Assembly: GCF_004768545.1 (NCBI RefSeq)
Contig: NZ_CP038635.1
Location: 1,426,001 to 1,490,000 of the forward strand
Origin: Cupriavidus oxalaticus
GTDB lineage: Bacteria > Pseudomonadota > Gammaproteobacteria > Burkholderiales > Burkholderiaceae
Length of the DNA: 64,000 bases
Direction of reading: 5' to 3'
Within the stretch, counting starts at the first letter, position 1. Each line of letters opens with the position of its first letter. The translations under genes were made by a program, and so were the position numbers. A model generated the notes under the pieces. That model saw only the letters and a program-made list of their open reading frames with translations, had not been told where the DNA came from and made no database searches. Below, in pieces: positions 35,967 to 44,426 of this stretch.

Positions 35967-36491
35967 ATGAATTCTTCCCGTTTTTCCCTGCGCATTGCCG
36001 AGCCCCGCGACCTGCCGGGCATCGTGGCGATCTATAACAGCACCGTGCCGTCGCGCATGGTCACCGCCGACACCGAGCCGGTCACCGTGGACTCGCGCCA
36101 GGCCTGGTTCGACGCCCACCAGCCCGGACGCCGCCCGCTATGGGTGTGCGAGGATGCCGACGGCCGCATGGCCGGCTGGATGAGCTTCTCGGATTTCTAT
36201 GGCCGCCCGGCCTATGGCGGCACCGCCGAGGTCTCGATCTACCTGGACGCCGAGCGCCGGGGCCAGGGGCTGGGCCGGTACTTGCTGCAGCAGGCCATCG
36301 ACCATGCGCCCGCGGTCGGCGTGAATACGCTGCTCGGCTTCATCTTTGGGCACAATGCCCCCAGCCTGGGCCTGTTCGCCGCGATGGGCTTTACCCGCTG
36401 GGGCGACCTGCCGCGCGTGGCCGTGCTCGACGGCGTCGAGCGCGACCTGATCATCCTCGGCCTCCGCGTGGATGGCGGGCAGCCGGCCTGA
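35967..36491 (+). CDS. GNAT acetyltransferase, phosphinothricin N-acetyltransferase-like
   Basis: Acetyltransferase of 174 residues. It starts SLRIAEPRDLPGIVAIYNSTVPSRMVTADTEPVT and has AEVSIYLDAERRGQGLGRYLLQQAI, with the R-R-G-Q-G-L-G acetyl-CoA loop, and NAPSLGLFAAMGFTRWG. This layout is that of Pat/YncA-type enzymes, which acetylate amino-acid analogues such as phosphinothricin, methionine sulfoximine or sulfone. It lies between pilZ and tatD on the same strand with short gaps. The natural substrate is unknown. Confidence 0.87.
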   Translation: MNSSRFSLRIAEPRDLPGIVAIYNSTVPSRMVTADTEPVTVDSRQAWFDAHQPGRRPLWVCEDADGRMAGWMSFSDFYGRPAYGGTAEVSIYLDAERRGQGLGRYLLQQAIDHAPAVGVNTLLGFIFGHNAPSLGLFAAMGFTRWGDLPRVAVLDGVERDLIILGLRVDGGQPA

Positions 36492-36515
36492 GCGGCCGAA
36501 GACAAGAGAATTCCC

Positions 36516-37310
36516 ATGTTTGTCGATTCCCATTGCCATATCGATTTCCCCGAGCTGGCCGCGCGCCTGCCCGAACTGCTGGAAAACATGCGCGCCAACC
36601 AGGTCACGCATGCGCTGTGCATCTCGGTGACGCTGGAGGACTTCCCGCGCGTGCTGGCGCTGGCCGAGCAGCATCCCAACCTGTATGCCTCGGTCGGCGT
36701 GCATCCCGATTATGAAGAGGGGGAGGACCCGTCCGTCGAGCGCCTGGTCGAGCTGTCGGCGCATCCGCGCGTGATCGGCACCGGCGAGACCGGGCTGGAC
36801 TACTACCGCCTCAACGGGCGCAGCATCGCCGACATGGAGTGGCAGCGCGAACGCTTCCGCAACCATATCCGTGCCGCGCGCCAGACCGGCAAGCCGCTGA
36901 TCATCCATACCCGTTCGTCCGCCGACGACACGCTGCGGCTGATGCGCGAAGAGAACGCGGGCGAAGCGGGGGGCGTGATGCACTGCTTTACCGAGACCTG
37001 GGACGTCGCCCGGCAGGCGCTGGACCAGGGCTTCCATATCTCGTTTTCCGGCATCGTCACCTTCAAAAGCGCCGCCGACCTGCAGGAGACCGCGCGCAAG
37101 GTGCCGCTCGACCGCATGCTGATCGAGACCGATTCACCCTACCTGGCACCCGTGCCATACCGCGGCAAGACCAACGAGCCGGCCTGGGTGCGCCACGTAG
37201 GCGAGTTCATTGCGCAGCTGAGGGGGGTGCCGGTGGCGCAGGTGGCTGAGCAGACCACGGAAAATTTCTTTAACCTATTCAAGCACATCGACAGGAATGC
37301 TCATGTTTGA
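36516..37310 (+). CDS. TatD-family metal-dependent hydrolase (DNase)
   Basis: Amidohydrolase-fold nuclease of 264 residues in the YcfH/TatD group. Metal-binding residues are visible: HCH (6-8 in VDSHCHIDF), the glutamate of GTGETGLDYYR, H in LIIHTRSS, H in MHCFTETW and D in IETDSPYLAPVP. It follows the conserved holB-pilZ order of betaproteobacteria. Reported activities are 3'-5' exonuclease and DNA repair or quality control. Its 3' end overlaps the ankyrin gene start by eight bases. Confidence 0.92.
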   Translation: MFVDSHCHIDFPELAARLPELLENMRANQVTHALCISVTLEDFPRVLALAEQHPNLYASVGVHPDYEEGEDPSVERLVELSAHPRVIGTGETGLDYYRLNGRSIADMEWQRERFRNHIRAARQTGKPLIIHTRSSADDTLRLMREENAGEAGGVMHCFTETWDVARQALDQGFHISFSGIVTFKSAADLQETARKVPLDRMLIETDSPYLAPVPYRGKTNEPAWVRHVGEFIAQLRGVPVAQVAEQTTENFFNLFKHIDRNAHV

Positions 37311-38061
37311 CCTGAAGTCTGTCCGCCGTGCCGCCGGCGCCGTGGTGCTGGCGGCGGCCACGCTGGCGCAGGCCACGCCGGCCGACGACATGCGCAAGGC
37401 GGTCGAGTTCGACGATGCCAATACCGTCAGGAAGCTGCTGGCCAAGGGCGTCGATCCCAATATCGTCGACAGCCGCGGCAACCCGGCGCTGGTGCTGGCG
37501 CTGCGCGAGAAGTCGCTCAAGGTGGCAACGGTGCTGATCCGCGCCAAGGACATCGATTTCGACAAGGCCAACCCCGCCGGGGAGACCCCGCTGATGATGG
37601 CGGCGCTGCAGGGCCAGCTCGACATGGTCAAGCTGATGGTCGACGAGATGGAGGCCGAGATCAACAAGACCGGCTGGACCCCGCTGCACTACGCCGCCAC
37701 CAATGGCCACAACAACGTGGTCAAGTACCTGGTCGACCATGCCGCGTATATCGACGCCGAGTCGCCCAACGGCACCACGCCACTGATGATGGCCGCGCGC
37801 GCGGGCCATATCGAGACCGTCAAGCTGCTGCTGGACGAAGGCGCCGACATGCGCCTGAAGAACCAGCAGGGCATGACCGTGATCGACTTTGCCGAGCGCT
37901 ACAACCAGGCCGAGATCGCCAACGGGCTGAAGTCGCGCTGGCAGAAGATGTATCCGCAGACGCCGATCGTGCCGGCGCCGCCGCTGAAGGCGCCCACCGG
38001 GACGCCGGGCGGCCAGCGTCCCGCCACCGCGCCGGCTGCGCCGCAGACCAAGGGCTGGTAA
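37303..38061 (+). CDS. Ankyrin-repeat protein with signal peptide
   Basis: Predicted exported protein of 252 residues. The start at 37303 is preferred over an ATG six bases earlier because AGGA then has normal spacing. A signal peptide (KSVRRAAGAVVLAAATLAQA, cut near residue 24) is followed by about five ankyrin repeats (residues 25-205; TPLMMAALQGQLDMVKLMV, TPLHYAATNGHNNVVKYLV, TPLMMAARAGHIETVKLLL) and a Pro/Ala-rich tail. It probably mediates protein contacts in the periplasm. Its gene overlaps tatD, suggesting translational coupling, an arrangement seen in other betaproteobacteria. Confidence 0.88.
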   Translation: MFDLKSVRRAAGAVVLAAATLAQATPADDMRKAVEFDDANTVRKLLAKGVDPNIVDSRGNPALVLALREKSLKVATVLIRAKDIDFDKANPAGETPLMMAALQGQLDMVKLMVDEMEAEINKTGWTPLHYAATNGHNNVVKYLVDHAAYIDAESPNGTTPLMMAARAGHIETVKLLLDEGADMRLKNQQGMTVIDFAERYNQAEIANGLKSRWQKMYPQTPIVPAPPLKAPTGTPGGQRPATAPAAPQTKGW

Positions 38062-38074
38062 GGCGCGCCCCGGC

Positions 38075-38482
38075 ATGGATGCAACCCCCGCCCCGACCGC
38101 ACCGGGCCGGCTGCGCCAGTGGGCACGGCGGCTCAAGGCCAGCCTGCTGACACTGTGGTTCTGCAGCCGCCACTCCGGCACGCCGCTGGGCGCGCGGCTG
38201 CTGGCGGTGCTGGTGGTCGGCTATGCCTTCAGCCCGATCGACCTGATTCCCGATTTCATCCCGGTGCTGGGCTACCTCGACGATGTCGTGCTGGTGCCGG
38301 TGGGCATCTGGCTCGCCTTGCGGATGATTCCGCCCGCGGTCACCGAGGAATGCCGCGGCCGCGCCGAGGCCTGGCAGGCCACCCATGCGCAACGGCCGCG
38401 CATTCGCGCGGCCGCCGTGGTGATCGTGCTGCTGTGGGGCGTGCTGGCGTGGCTGGCCTGGCGCTGGCTGGCGCCGCGCTGA
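38075..38482 (+). CDS. DUF1232 (YkvA-like) membrane protein
   Basis: Membrane protein of 135 residues. The signature SPIDLIPDFIPVLGYLDDVVLVPVGI (about 52-77) is the DUF1232 core, following a hydrophobic segment LLAVLVVGYAF; a second C-terminal helix (about 112-130, AAVVIVLLWGVLAWLAWRW) anchors it. Function unknown across the family. It lies 13 bases after the ankyrin gene and is convergent with egtB. Confidence 0.85.
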   Translation: MDATPAPTAPGRLRQWARRLKASLLTLWFCSRHSGTPLGARLLAVLVVGYAFSPIDLIPDFIPVLGYLDDVVLVPVGIWLALRMIPPAVTEECRGRAEAWQATHAQRPRIRAAAVVIVLLWGVLAWLAWRWLAPR

Positions 38483-38508
38483 CAGCGCGCTGACAGCGGG
38501 CACAGCCT

Positions 38509-39798
38509 CTAGACGTCGTCCGCCAGCCGCACGCCCGTGAACTGCCAGCGCTGGTGCGGGTAGAAGAAGTTGCGGTAGGTTGCCCGGATATGCGATTCGG
38601 GCGTGACGCACGACCCGCCGCGCAACACCATCTGGCTGCTCATGAATTTGCCGTTGTACTCGCCGACCGCGCCGGCGTTCGGGCGGAAGCCGGGGTAGGG
38701 CAGGAAGGCGCTGCCGGTCCATTCCCACACATCGCCGAACATCTGGCGCAGCACGCCCGAGGTGTTCTGCCGGTCCGGCAGCGGCCGCAGCGCGCGGCCT
38801 TCGACGAAATTCCCCGTGGCCGGCAGGCTGCGCGCGGCGTGCTCCCATTCCGCCTCGGTCGGCAGCCGGCGCTCGGCCCAGCGCGCGAATGCGTCGGCCT
38901 CGTAGAAGCTGATATGGGTGACCGGGCTGTCCGGATCGACCGGATGCATGCCGCGCAGCGTCATCTGCCACCATGTGCCTTCGCGCGCTTCCCAGTACAG
39001 CGGCGCCTGGATGCCTTGCTCGCCGACCCAGCGCCAGCCGTCGGACAGCCACAGGCCGGCGGTCTGGTAGCCGCCGTCGTCGATGAACTCGAACCACTGG
39101 CGGTTGCTGACCGGGTGCGAGCACAGCGTGAACGGCTGCAGGTAGACCTTGTGGCGCGGCGCCTCGCAGTCAAAGGCAAAGCTCTCGCCGCCATGGCCGA
39201 TCTCGACCACGCCGCCGTCGAAGCCGATCCAGTCGGGCGCCGGGCGCGGGTCGGCAATCACCGGCTCGGGCAGTTCCGGCGCAAAGGCCGGCCGCAGCGG
39301 ATTCTGCGCGAACAGGTGCAGGATGTCGGTCAGCAGCAGTTCCTGGTGCTGCTGCTCATGCTGCAGGCCGAGCATGATCAGCGCGGCCTCGGCGTCGGTC
39401 TGGGCGCTGCCGAGCAGCGCCATCATCGACTCGTCCACGGCCTCGCGGTAGGCCAGCACCTCGTCCAGCGACGGGCGCGTCAGCAGGCCGCGCTGCGGGC
39501 GCGGATAGCGCGGGCCGACTGCCTCGTAATAGGAGTTGAACAGGTAGCGGTAGTCCGGGTCCACCGGCTCATAGTCGGGGATGCGCGCGGCCAGCACGAA
39601 TTCCTCGAAGAACCAGGTGGTGTGCGCCAGGTGCCATTTCGCCGGACTGGCGTCGTCCATCGACTGCACGGTGGCATCGGCATCGGACAGGTCGGCCACC
39701 AGCGTCTCGGTGCTGGCGCGGACGTGGCGATACTGCGAAAGCAGGGCGGGTTCGTGCGGAGGATGGAGGGCGGCGGCGGGCAACAGGGCTGAAGTCAT
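38509..39798 (-). CDS. egtB: Ergothioneine biosynthesis protein EgtB-like (DinB-like + FGE-sulfatase)
   Basis: Non-haem iron sulfoxide synthase-like protein of 429 residues. The N-terminal DinB-like domain carries the iron-binding histidines (WHLAHTTWFFEEF, and HEQQHQELLLTDILH, the HxxxH pattern) and the C-terminal FGE/SUMF1 domain (about 200-425) ends GGSCVTPESHIRATYRNFFYPHQRWQFTGVR. These are hallmarks of EgtB, which joins gamma-glutamylcysteine or cysteine to hercynine. No egtD methyltransferase lies next to it, unlike the usual egtBD pair; it may be elsewhere, or this may be an OvoA-like relative. The start giving MTSALLP is chosen as the first ATG near the domain. Confidence 0.82.
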   Translation of the reverse strand: MTSALLPAAALHPPHEPALLSQYRHVRASTETLVADLSDADATVQSMDDASPAKWHLAHTTWFFEEFVLAARIPDYEPVDPDYRYLFNSYYEAVGPRYPRPQRGLLTRPSLDEVLAYREAVDESMMALLGSAQTDAEAALIMLGLQHEQQHQELLLTDILHLFAQNPLRPAFAPELPEPVIADPRPAPDWIGFDGGVVEIGHGGESFAFDCEAPRHKVYLQPFTLCSHPVSNRQWFEFIDDGGYQTAGLWLSDGWRWVGEQGIQAPLYWEAREGTWWQMTLRGMHPVDPDSPVTHISFYEADAFARWAERRLPTEAEWEHAARSLPATGNFVEGRALRPLPDRQNTSGVLRQMFGDVWEWTGSAFLPYPGFRPNAGAVGEYNGKFMSSQMVLRGGSCVTPESHIRATYRNFFYPHQRWQFTGVRLADDV

Positions 39799-40004
39799 GC
39801 GGGCTCCCGGAATGGATCGATCGATGACTGCAGGCGGCCGGCGGGCGCGTCCTTGCTGGCTGCGCCAGCGTGCCGCCAATGGCACGCGGGGCGCCGTAGC
39901 GCCCCGATCCATCATAGACCCGATCCGTTGCCGGGGCGAGCAGGCGCCGTCCTACACGGCGCGCGGCTGCCCGCTGGCTTCAGTCAGCCATTCCAGCAAG
40001 CCGT

Positions 40005-40625
40005 TCAGGCGGCCAGCCGGGTGGCGTCGTTCAGCGCCGCGACTTCGGTGCGGGCGTTGGCCAGGCCGGCTTCGCGGAACTCCGGACCCATGGCCAGGCC
40101 GTGGGCGCGCACGTAGGTAATGTCGGTGATGCCGAGGAAGCGCAGCACCACGTCGACGGTGACTTCGTGCAGGTCCAGCGAATTTGCATCCTGGCGCACG
40201 CCGCCGCGCGACGACACCACGATCACGCGCTTGCCGCCGGCCAGGCCGACCGGGCCGTTTTCGGTGTACTTGAAGGTGCGGCCAGCCTGTGCGATGCGGT
40301 CGATCCAGGCCTTGAGCTGGCTCGGGATGCCGAAGTTGTACTGCGGCACGCCCAGCACCAGCACGTCGGCGGCGAGGAATTCGGCCAGGAACTGCTCGGT
40401 GCGCTCCAGCTCGGCTTGCTGCACGGCGTTCAGGCCATCCTTGGGACCGCCCAGAACCGGCAGCAGGTTGCCCGACAGGTGCGCCGGGCCATCCCGGTCC
40501 AGGTCGCGCACGGTGACCTTGGCTTCAGGGTTGGCCGCGACCAGGTCGGCCACCACGCTGGCGGTCAGGTTGCGGGAAACGGAGTTGTCGCCGAGGACGC
40601 TGGAATCGATCTGCAGGATGTTCAT
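40005..40625 (-). CDS. azoR: FMN-dependent NADH-azoreductase / quinone reductase
   Basis: Flavodoxin-fold reductase of 206 residues. Marks are MNILQIDSSVLGDNSVSRNLT, the FMN-binding VPQYNFGIPSQLKAWIDRI and VVSSRGGVRQ. AzoR enzymes reduce quinones and azo bonds by two-electron transfer and protect against electrophile stress. The start follows GGAGAAAG on the minus strand. It is divergent from a LysR-type regulator across 118 bases, a common arrangement where the regulator controls the reductase. Nothing is missing. Confidence 0.9.
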   Translation of the reverse strand: MNILQIDSSVLGDNSVSRNLTASVVADLVAANPEAKVTVRDLDRDGPAHLSGNLLPVLGGPKDGLNAVQQAELERTEQFLAEFLAADVLVLGVPQYNFGIPSQLKAWIDRIAQAGRTFKYTENGPVGLAGGKRVIVVSSRGGVRQDANSLDLHEVTVDVVLRFLGITDITYVRAHGLAMGPEFREAGLANARTEVAALNDATRLAA

Positions 40626-40743
40626 GTCTTTCTCCACGAAGGGGCGGTTGCGATGGAGGAAAGATACTGGCTGGCCATTGGTATCGGTAGTGAGGCAAAA
40701 TGCAAATGATTGTTCTATCGATGCAACGCCAAGCCAAACCGTC

Positions 40744-41691
40744 ATGCAAGACCTCAACGACCTGTCCCTGTTCGCGCAGGTGGTGGAACACGGCAGCTTT
40801 TCGGCGGCCAGCCGCGCCACCGGCGTCCCCAAGTCGCGCCTGAGCCGGCGCATCGCCCAGCTGGAGCGCGACCTGGGCGTGCAGCTGCTGCGCCGGACCA
40901 CACGGCAGGTGCGCGTGACGCCGCTTGGCGAGTCGTTCTACGAACGCTGCCGGGCCATGCTCAACGAAGCCCAGGCCGCGCGCGAAGTGATCGAGCAGGC
41001 GCGCGAGCAGCCTGGCGGCACGCTGCGCGTCAGCTGCCCGGTGGCGATAGCGCAGATCCTGCTGGCGCCGGCCATCGGGCATTTCATGCGGGCCAACCCG
41101 GCGGTGCGGATCGAGCTGGAGGCGACCAACCGGCGTGTCGACGTGATCGCCGAGGGCTTCGACCTGGCGCTGCGTGTGCGCGAGGTGATGGAAGACTCGA
41201 GCCTGGCCGTGCGCACCTTCGGCGAGAGCCAGCTGATGCTGGTGGCCAGCCCCGCGCTGCTCGACAGCATCGGCCGGCCGCGCACGCCGCAGGCGCTCGA
41301 CGGCATGCCCGGCGTGGGCCAGCACCCGCATGACGGCAAGCATGTCTGGATGCTGCGCTGCCAGCCCGGCGAGACCATCCAGATCGCCTACGACCCGCGC
41401 CTGGTCACCGATGAATTCGCGCTGCTGCGCGAGGCCGCGATCGCCGGCGTGGGCGTGGCCATGCTGCCGCGCATGTACTGCCGCGATGCCATCGACAGCG
41501 GCCAGCTTGAACTGCTGCTGCCCCAGTATGAGATGCCGGTCGGCACGCTGCACGCGGTGTTCCCGTCGCGCAAGGGCGTCACGCCGGCGACCCGGCGCTT
41601 TCTCGATTTCCTGGGCGAGATCCTGCCCGAGTGCGCGCGCAAGGTCGGCATGGTCGAACCGAGGCAGCCGGCCATGCACAGGGTGGTCTAG
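40744..41691 (+). CDS. LysR-family transcriptional regulator next to azoR
   Basis: Regulator of 315 residues. Residues 1-60 (DLNDLSLFAQVVEHGSFSAASR, VPKSRLSRRIAQLERDLGVQLLRRTTRQVRVT) are the winged HTH and linker; the periplasmic-binding-like effector domain starts near 90 (GGTLRVSCPV). It belongs to the YafC/DsdC-like CrgA group of LysR proteins. The ATG is placed where the HTH starts, ruling out upstream in-frame codons that overlap azoR. It probably controls azoR, possibly responding to a quinone or phenolic. Confidence 0.9.
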   Translation: MQDLNDLSLFAQVVEHGSFSAASRATGVPKSRLSRRIAQLERDLGVQLLRRTTRQVRVTPLGESFYERCRAMLNEAQAAREVIEQAREQPGGTLRVSCPVAIAQILLAPAIGHFMRANPAVRIELEATNRRVDVIAEGFDLALRVREVMEDSSLAVRTFGESQLMLVASPALLDSIGRPRTPQALDGMPGVGQHPHDGKHVWMLRCQPGETIQIAYDPRLVTDEFALLREAAIAGVGVAMLPRMYCRDAIDSGQLELLLPQYEMPVGTLHAVFPSRKGVTPATRRFLDFLGEILPECARKVGMVEPRQPAMHRVV

Positions 41692-41910
41692 CGCGCGCCC
41701 CGTCCGGGAGCGTGTGGTGTGATCGGCGAGAGGGCGGACGTCGCACGGATCTCGGCCGCGCGGGTCATCGGCGCGCCACGGGCAAGTCTGGCAATTGCGG
41801 CTTTACCTTCACGCCGGCTCGCACTAAGGTACAGGGGCGGCACCTGCGCGTGAGGGTAAAGGCGCATGGAAGCCGGACCGTTCCCAAAAAACTCGGCAAG
41901 GAGAATGGCC

Positions 41911-42321
41911 ATGGGTGGCTCTCAGGATTTGGGCAAGGCGCTGTTGCGCATCGTGCTTGGCGTGCTGATCCTGATGCACGGCATCGCCAAGGTGACCGGC
42001 GCATCCGGCATCGGTTTCGTGTCGAAGGTGGTCGCGGATGCGGGGTTGCCGGCCTGGGTTGCCTATGGTGTCTATATCGGCGAGCTGGTGGCGCCGATCC
42101 TGCTGATCATCGGGTTGTGGAGCCGGCTGGCGGCGATCATCGTCGCCATCAACATGCTGTTTGCGCTGTTCCTGGTGCACAGCGCCGAATTCGGCGCGCT
42201 ATCCAAGACCGGCGGCTGGGCGCTGGAGCTGCAGGGCATGTTCCTGGGGGCGGCGCTGGCGGTGGCGTTGCTGGGCGCCGGCAGGTTCAGCGTGGGCGGC
42301 ATCAACGGGAAGCTCAACTAG
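41911..42321 (+). CDS. DoxX-family membrane protein
   Basis: Inner-membrane protein of 136 residues with four hydrophobic helices (KALLRIVLGVLILMHGIAKV, AYGVYIGELVAPILLIIGLW, LAAIIVAINMLFALFLV, LQGMFLGAALAVALLGAG). The GVLILMHGIAK and GELVAPILLIIG motifs are DoxX hallmarks. The ATG at 41911 lies seven bases after AAGGAGA. The family includes thiosulfate-quinone oxidoreductase subunits, but most bacterial members are uncharacterised and linked to oxidative or envelope stress. Confidence 0.88.
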   Translation: MGGSQDLGKALLRIVLGVLILMHGIAKVTGASGIGFVSKVVADAGLPAWVAYGVYIGELVAPILLIIGLWSRLAAIIVAINMLFALFLVHSAEFGALSKTGGWALELQGMFLGAALAVALLGAGRFSVGGINGKLN

Positions 42322-42423
42322 CTTCCGCGGGTCTGGCGCCGCGCGGCACCGTGGCGTTCCGGCGCCGCGCGGATGGGCAGGGGTGCCGGGTGAACGCGTG
42401 ACCGTGGCCTCTGGAGACGTATC

Positions 42424-42990
42424 GTGAAATCCTTCCGGTTGTCCTTTCCGCTGGTGGCGGTGGCGCTGACCGTGGCGGGCTGCGCCAGCGCGCCCGACAT
42501 CAAGACCGACTACAATCGCTCGGCCGACTTCAGCGCCTACCGCAGCTTCGGCTTCGTCGAGCATCCGGGCACCGACCGACAGGGATACGAGAGCCTGACC
42601 ACCCAGTACCTGAAGGGCGCGGTACAGCGCGAGATGACCGCGCGCGGCTACCGCTACGCGCAGCAGTCCCCGGACCTGCTGGTCAACTTCAACACGCGGT
42701 TGCAGGAAAAGGTCCAGGTCAGCCCGGCGCCGGCGCCGATGATGGGCTATTACGGCTATCGCGGCGGCCTCTATGCGCCGTGGCCCGGCTACGGCTTCTA
42801 CAACGACGTCTATACCTACACCGAAGGCACGCTCAATATCGACCTGGTCGATGCCCGCCAGAAGAAGCTGGTGTGGGAAGGCGTGGCGGTGGGCAGCGTC
42901 GATACCGGCGACAAGGCCGATGCGCAGCAGCGCATCGACAAGGTCGTGGGGCAGATCTTTGCGAAGTACCCGTTCCGCGCGGGGCAATAG
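42424..42990 (+). CDS. DUF4136 lipoprotein
   Basis: Predicted lipoprotein of 188 residues: signal peptide with lipobox TVAGC (Cys20), then the DUF4136 domain beginning IKTDYNRSADFSAYRSFGF. It has a Tyr/Gly/Pro-rich middle (MMGYYGYRGGLYAPWPGYGFYNDVYTY) and the conserved VDARQKKLVWEG. The family has no established function; members are periplasmic or outer-membrane associated. It lies 102 bases after doxX on the same strand. Confidence 0.88.
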   Translation: MKSFRLSFPLVAVALTVAGCASAPDIKTDYNRSADFSAYRSFGFVEHPGTDRQGYESLTTQYLKGAVQREMTARGYRYAQQSPDLLVNFNTRLQEKVQVSPAPAPMMGYYGYRGGLYAPWPGYGFYNDVYTYTEGTLNIDLVDARQKKLVWEGVAVGSVDTGDKADAQQRIDKVVGQIFAKYPFRAGQ

Positions 42991-43006
42991 CTCGCACTAG
43001 CCTGCA

Positions 43007-44227
43007 CTAGCCGGGCCGCGGCGCGCGCTCGATCGCCTCGGCGATAAAGGCATCGACGGGCTTGGGCGCCGACCACAGGTAGCCCTGGCCAAGCGGGCAG
43101 CGCAGCGCGCGCAGTGCTGCGCGCTGCGATTCCGTTTCCACCCCTTCGGCCACGCACTCCAGCCCCAGGTCGCGCGCCATTGCGATCATGTGGCGGCAAA
43201 TGGCTTCGCGCTGGCCGTGGCCGTCGATCTGCGCGACGAAATAGCGGTCCAGCTTGAGCTGGGTGAAGGGCAGGTCCGCCAGCAGCTTGAGCGTGGCGAT
43301 GCCGATGCCGAAATCGTCGATCGCCACGCCGTAGCCCATCAGCCGCAGCCGGTTCAGCGCGACCGACAGCGCCACCGTGTCGGGCACGGGATAGCCTTCG
43401 GTCAGTTCCACCGTCAATGCGCGCGGCGACACGCCGCTGGCCGCCACCAGCGTATCGAGCTGTTCCAGCACGCCCGGCCGGCACAGGGTTTGCGCCGACG
43501 CGTTGATGCCCAGCGTGATGTCGATGCCTGCGGCCTGCAGTCGCTGCTGTGCCGCCAGGCACTGGCGCACGACGAATTCAAACACCAGGTGGGCGGCGTC
43601 CAGCGCTTCCAGGCGCGGGACAAAGGCATCGGGCCGCAGTAGTCCGTGCCGCGGATGGCGCCAGCGCACCAGCGCTTCGGCGCCGGCCAGCCGGCCGCTG
43701 GCAAGGTCGTGCTGCGGCTGCAGCATCACCAGCAGGCCGTTGCCCGAGCGCGCCGCGGCGGTCAGCTCGGCATCGTCGGGCAAGCAGGCGGGCATCTGTG
43801 CGTCGTGTTCCGGGCCGGGCGCCAGCACGGCGGCCAGGACTTCCTCTACGGCATCGCGCGAGAGGGGTTTGCGCAAGGCATGCACGCGCGCAATGCCCGC
43901 GGCGTGCGCCAGGCTGCGATTCGATTCCAGGATGTCATCCGCCAGCGCGGTAACCCAGACCCAGACCGGCGGTGCCGCGGCAAACGCCTGCGCGCCGCGG
44001 CGATGCAGTTCGGCGATCAGTTCCGGGCCATTGCCGCCAGGCATCTCGATGTCGCACAGCACGGCGTCGAACGGCTGGCGGCCAAGCAACTCGGCGGCCT
44101 GCATGCCGCTCTGCGCCGACACCACCGTCTGCACCCCCAATTGCCGCAGCAGTCCCTCGGCCGCGAGCCGCTGGAACGGGTGGTCTTCGACAACGAGGAT
44201 GCGCAGGGTAGCGTAACGGATCGGCAT
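43007..44227 (-). CDS. Response regulator with EAL c-di-GMP phosphodiesterase domain
   Basis: REC-EAL protein of about 406 residues. The receiver domain (1-120) has the acidic pair E14/D15, phosphoacceptor D59 (VLCDIEMPGG) and the switch lysine in LRKPLS. The EAL domain (about 155-405) keeps all catalytic marks: EALVRW, NASAQTL, VELTEG, IDDFGIG, KLDR, AEGVE and QGYLWS, so phosphodiesterase activity is expected. No DNA-binding domain. No histidine kinase gene is adjacent. Longer in-frame starts (44251, 44305) exist and none has a good ribosome site, so the start is uncertain. Confidence 0.88.
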   Translation of the reverse strand: MPIRYATLRILVVEDHPFQRLAAEGLLRQLGVQTVVSAQSGMQAAELLGRQPFDAVLCDIEMPGGNGPELIAELHRRGAQAFAAAPPVWVWVTALADDILESNRSLAHAAGIARVHALRKPLSRDAVEEVLAAVLAPGPEHDAQMPACLPDDAELTAAARSGNGLLVMLQPQHDLASGRLAGAEALVRWRHPRHGLLRPDAFVPRLEALDAAHLVFEFVVRQCLAAQQRLQAAGIDITLGINASAQTLCRPGVLEQLDTLVAASGVSPRALTVELTEGYPVPDTVALSVALNRLRLMGYGVAIDDFGIGIATLKLLADLPFTQLKLDRYFVAQIDGHGQREAICRHMIAMARDLGLECVAEGVETESQRAALRALRCPLGQGYLWSAPKPVDAFIAEAIERAPRPG

Positions 44228-44426
44228 GGGAGGGGGGCGCGGCGAGCGCATCCGGGCATGGTAGCGCGGCATCGGCGCGCCGGCCAGCAGTGGGGCTGTC
44301 GCCATGGCGCAGCGAAATTGGCGATATAGCCGGTGAAACGCGCTGCGTTACGAATATTTGCGCTTTCCGGTTCAATGACCCGCTGCCATACCCGCTACAA
44401 TCGCTGCCCGTAGTTTTGAACATGGC

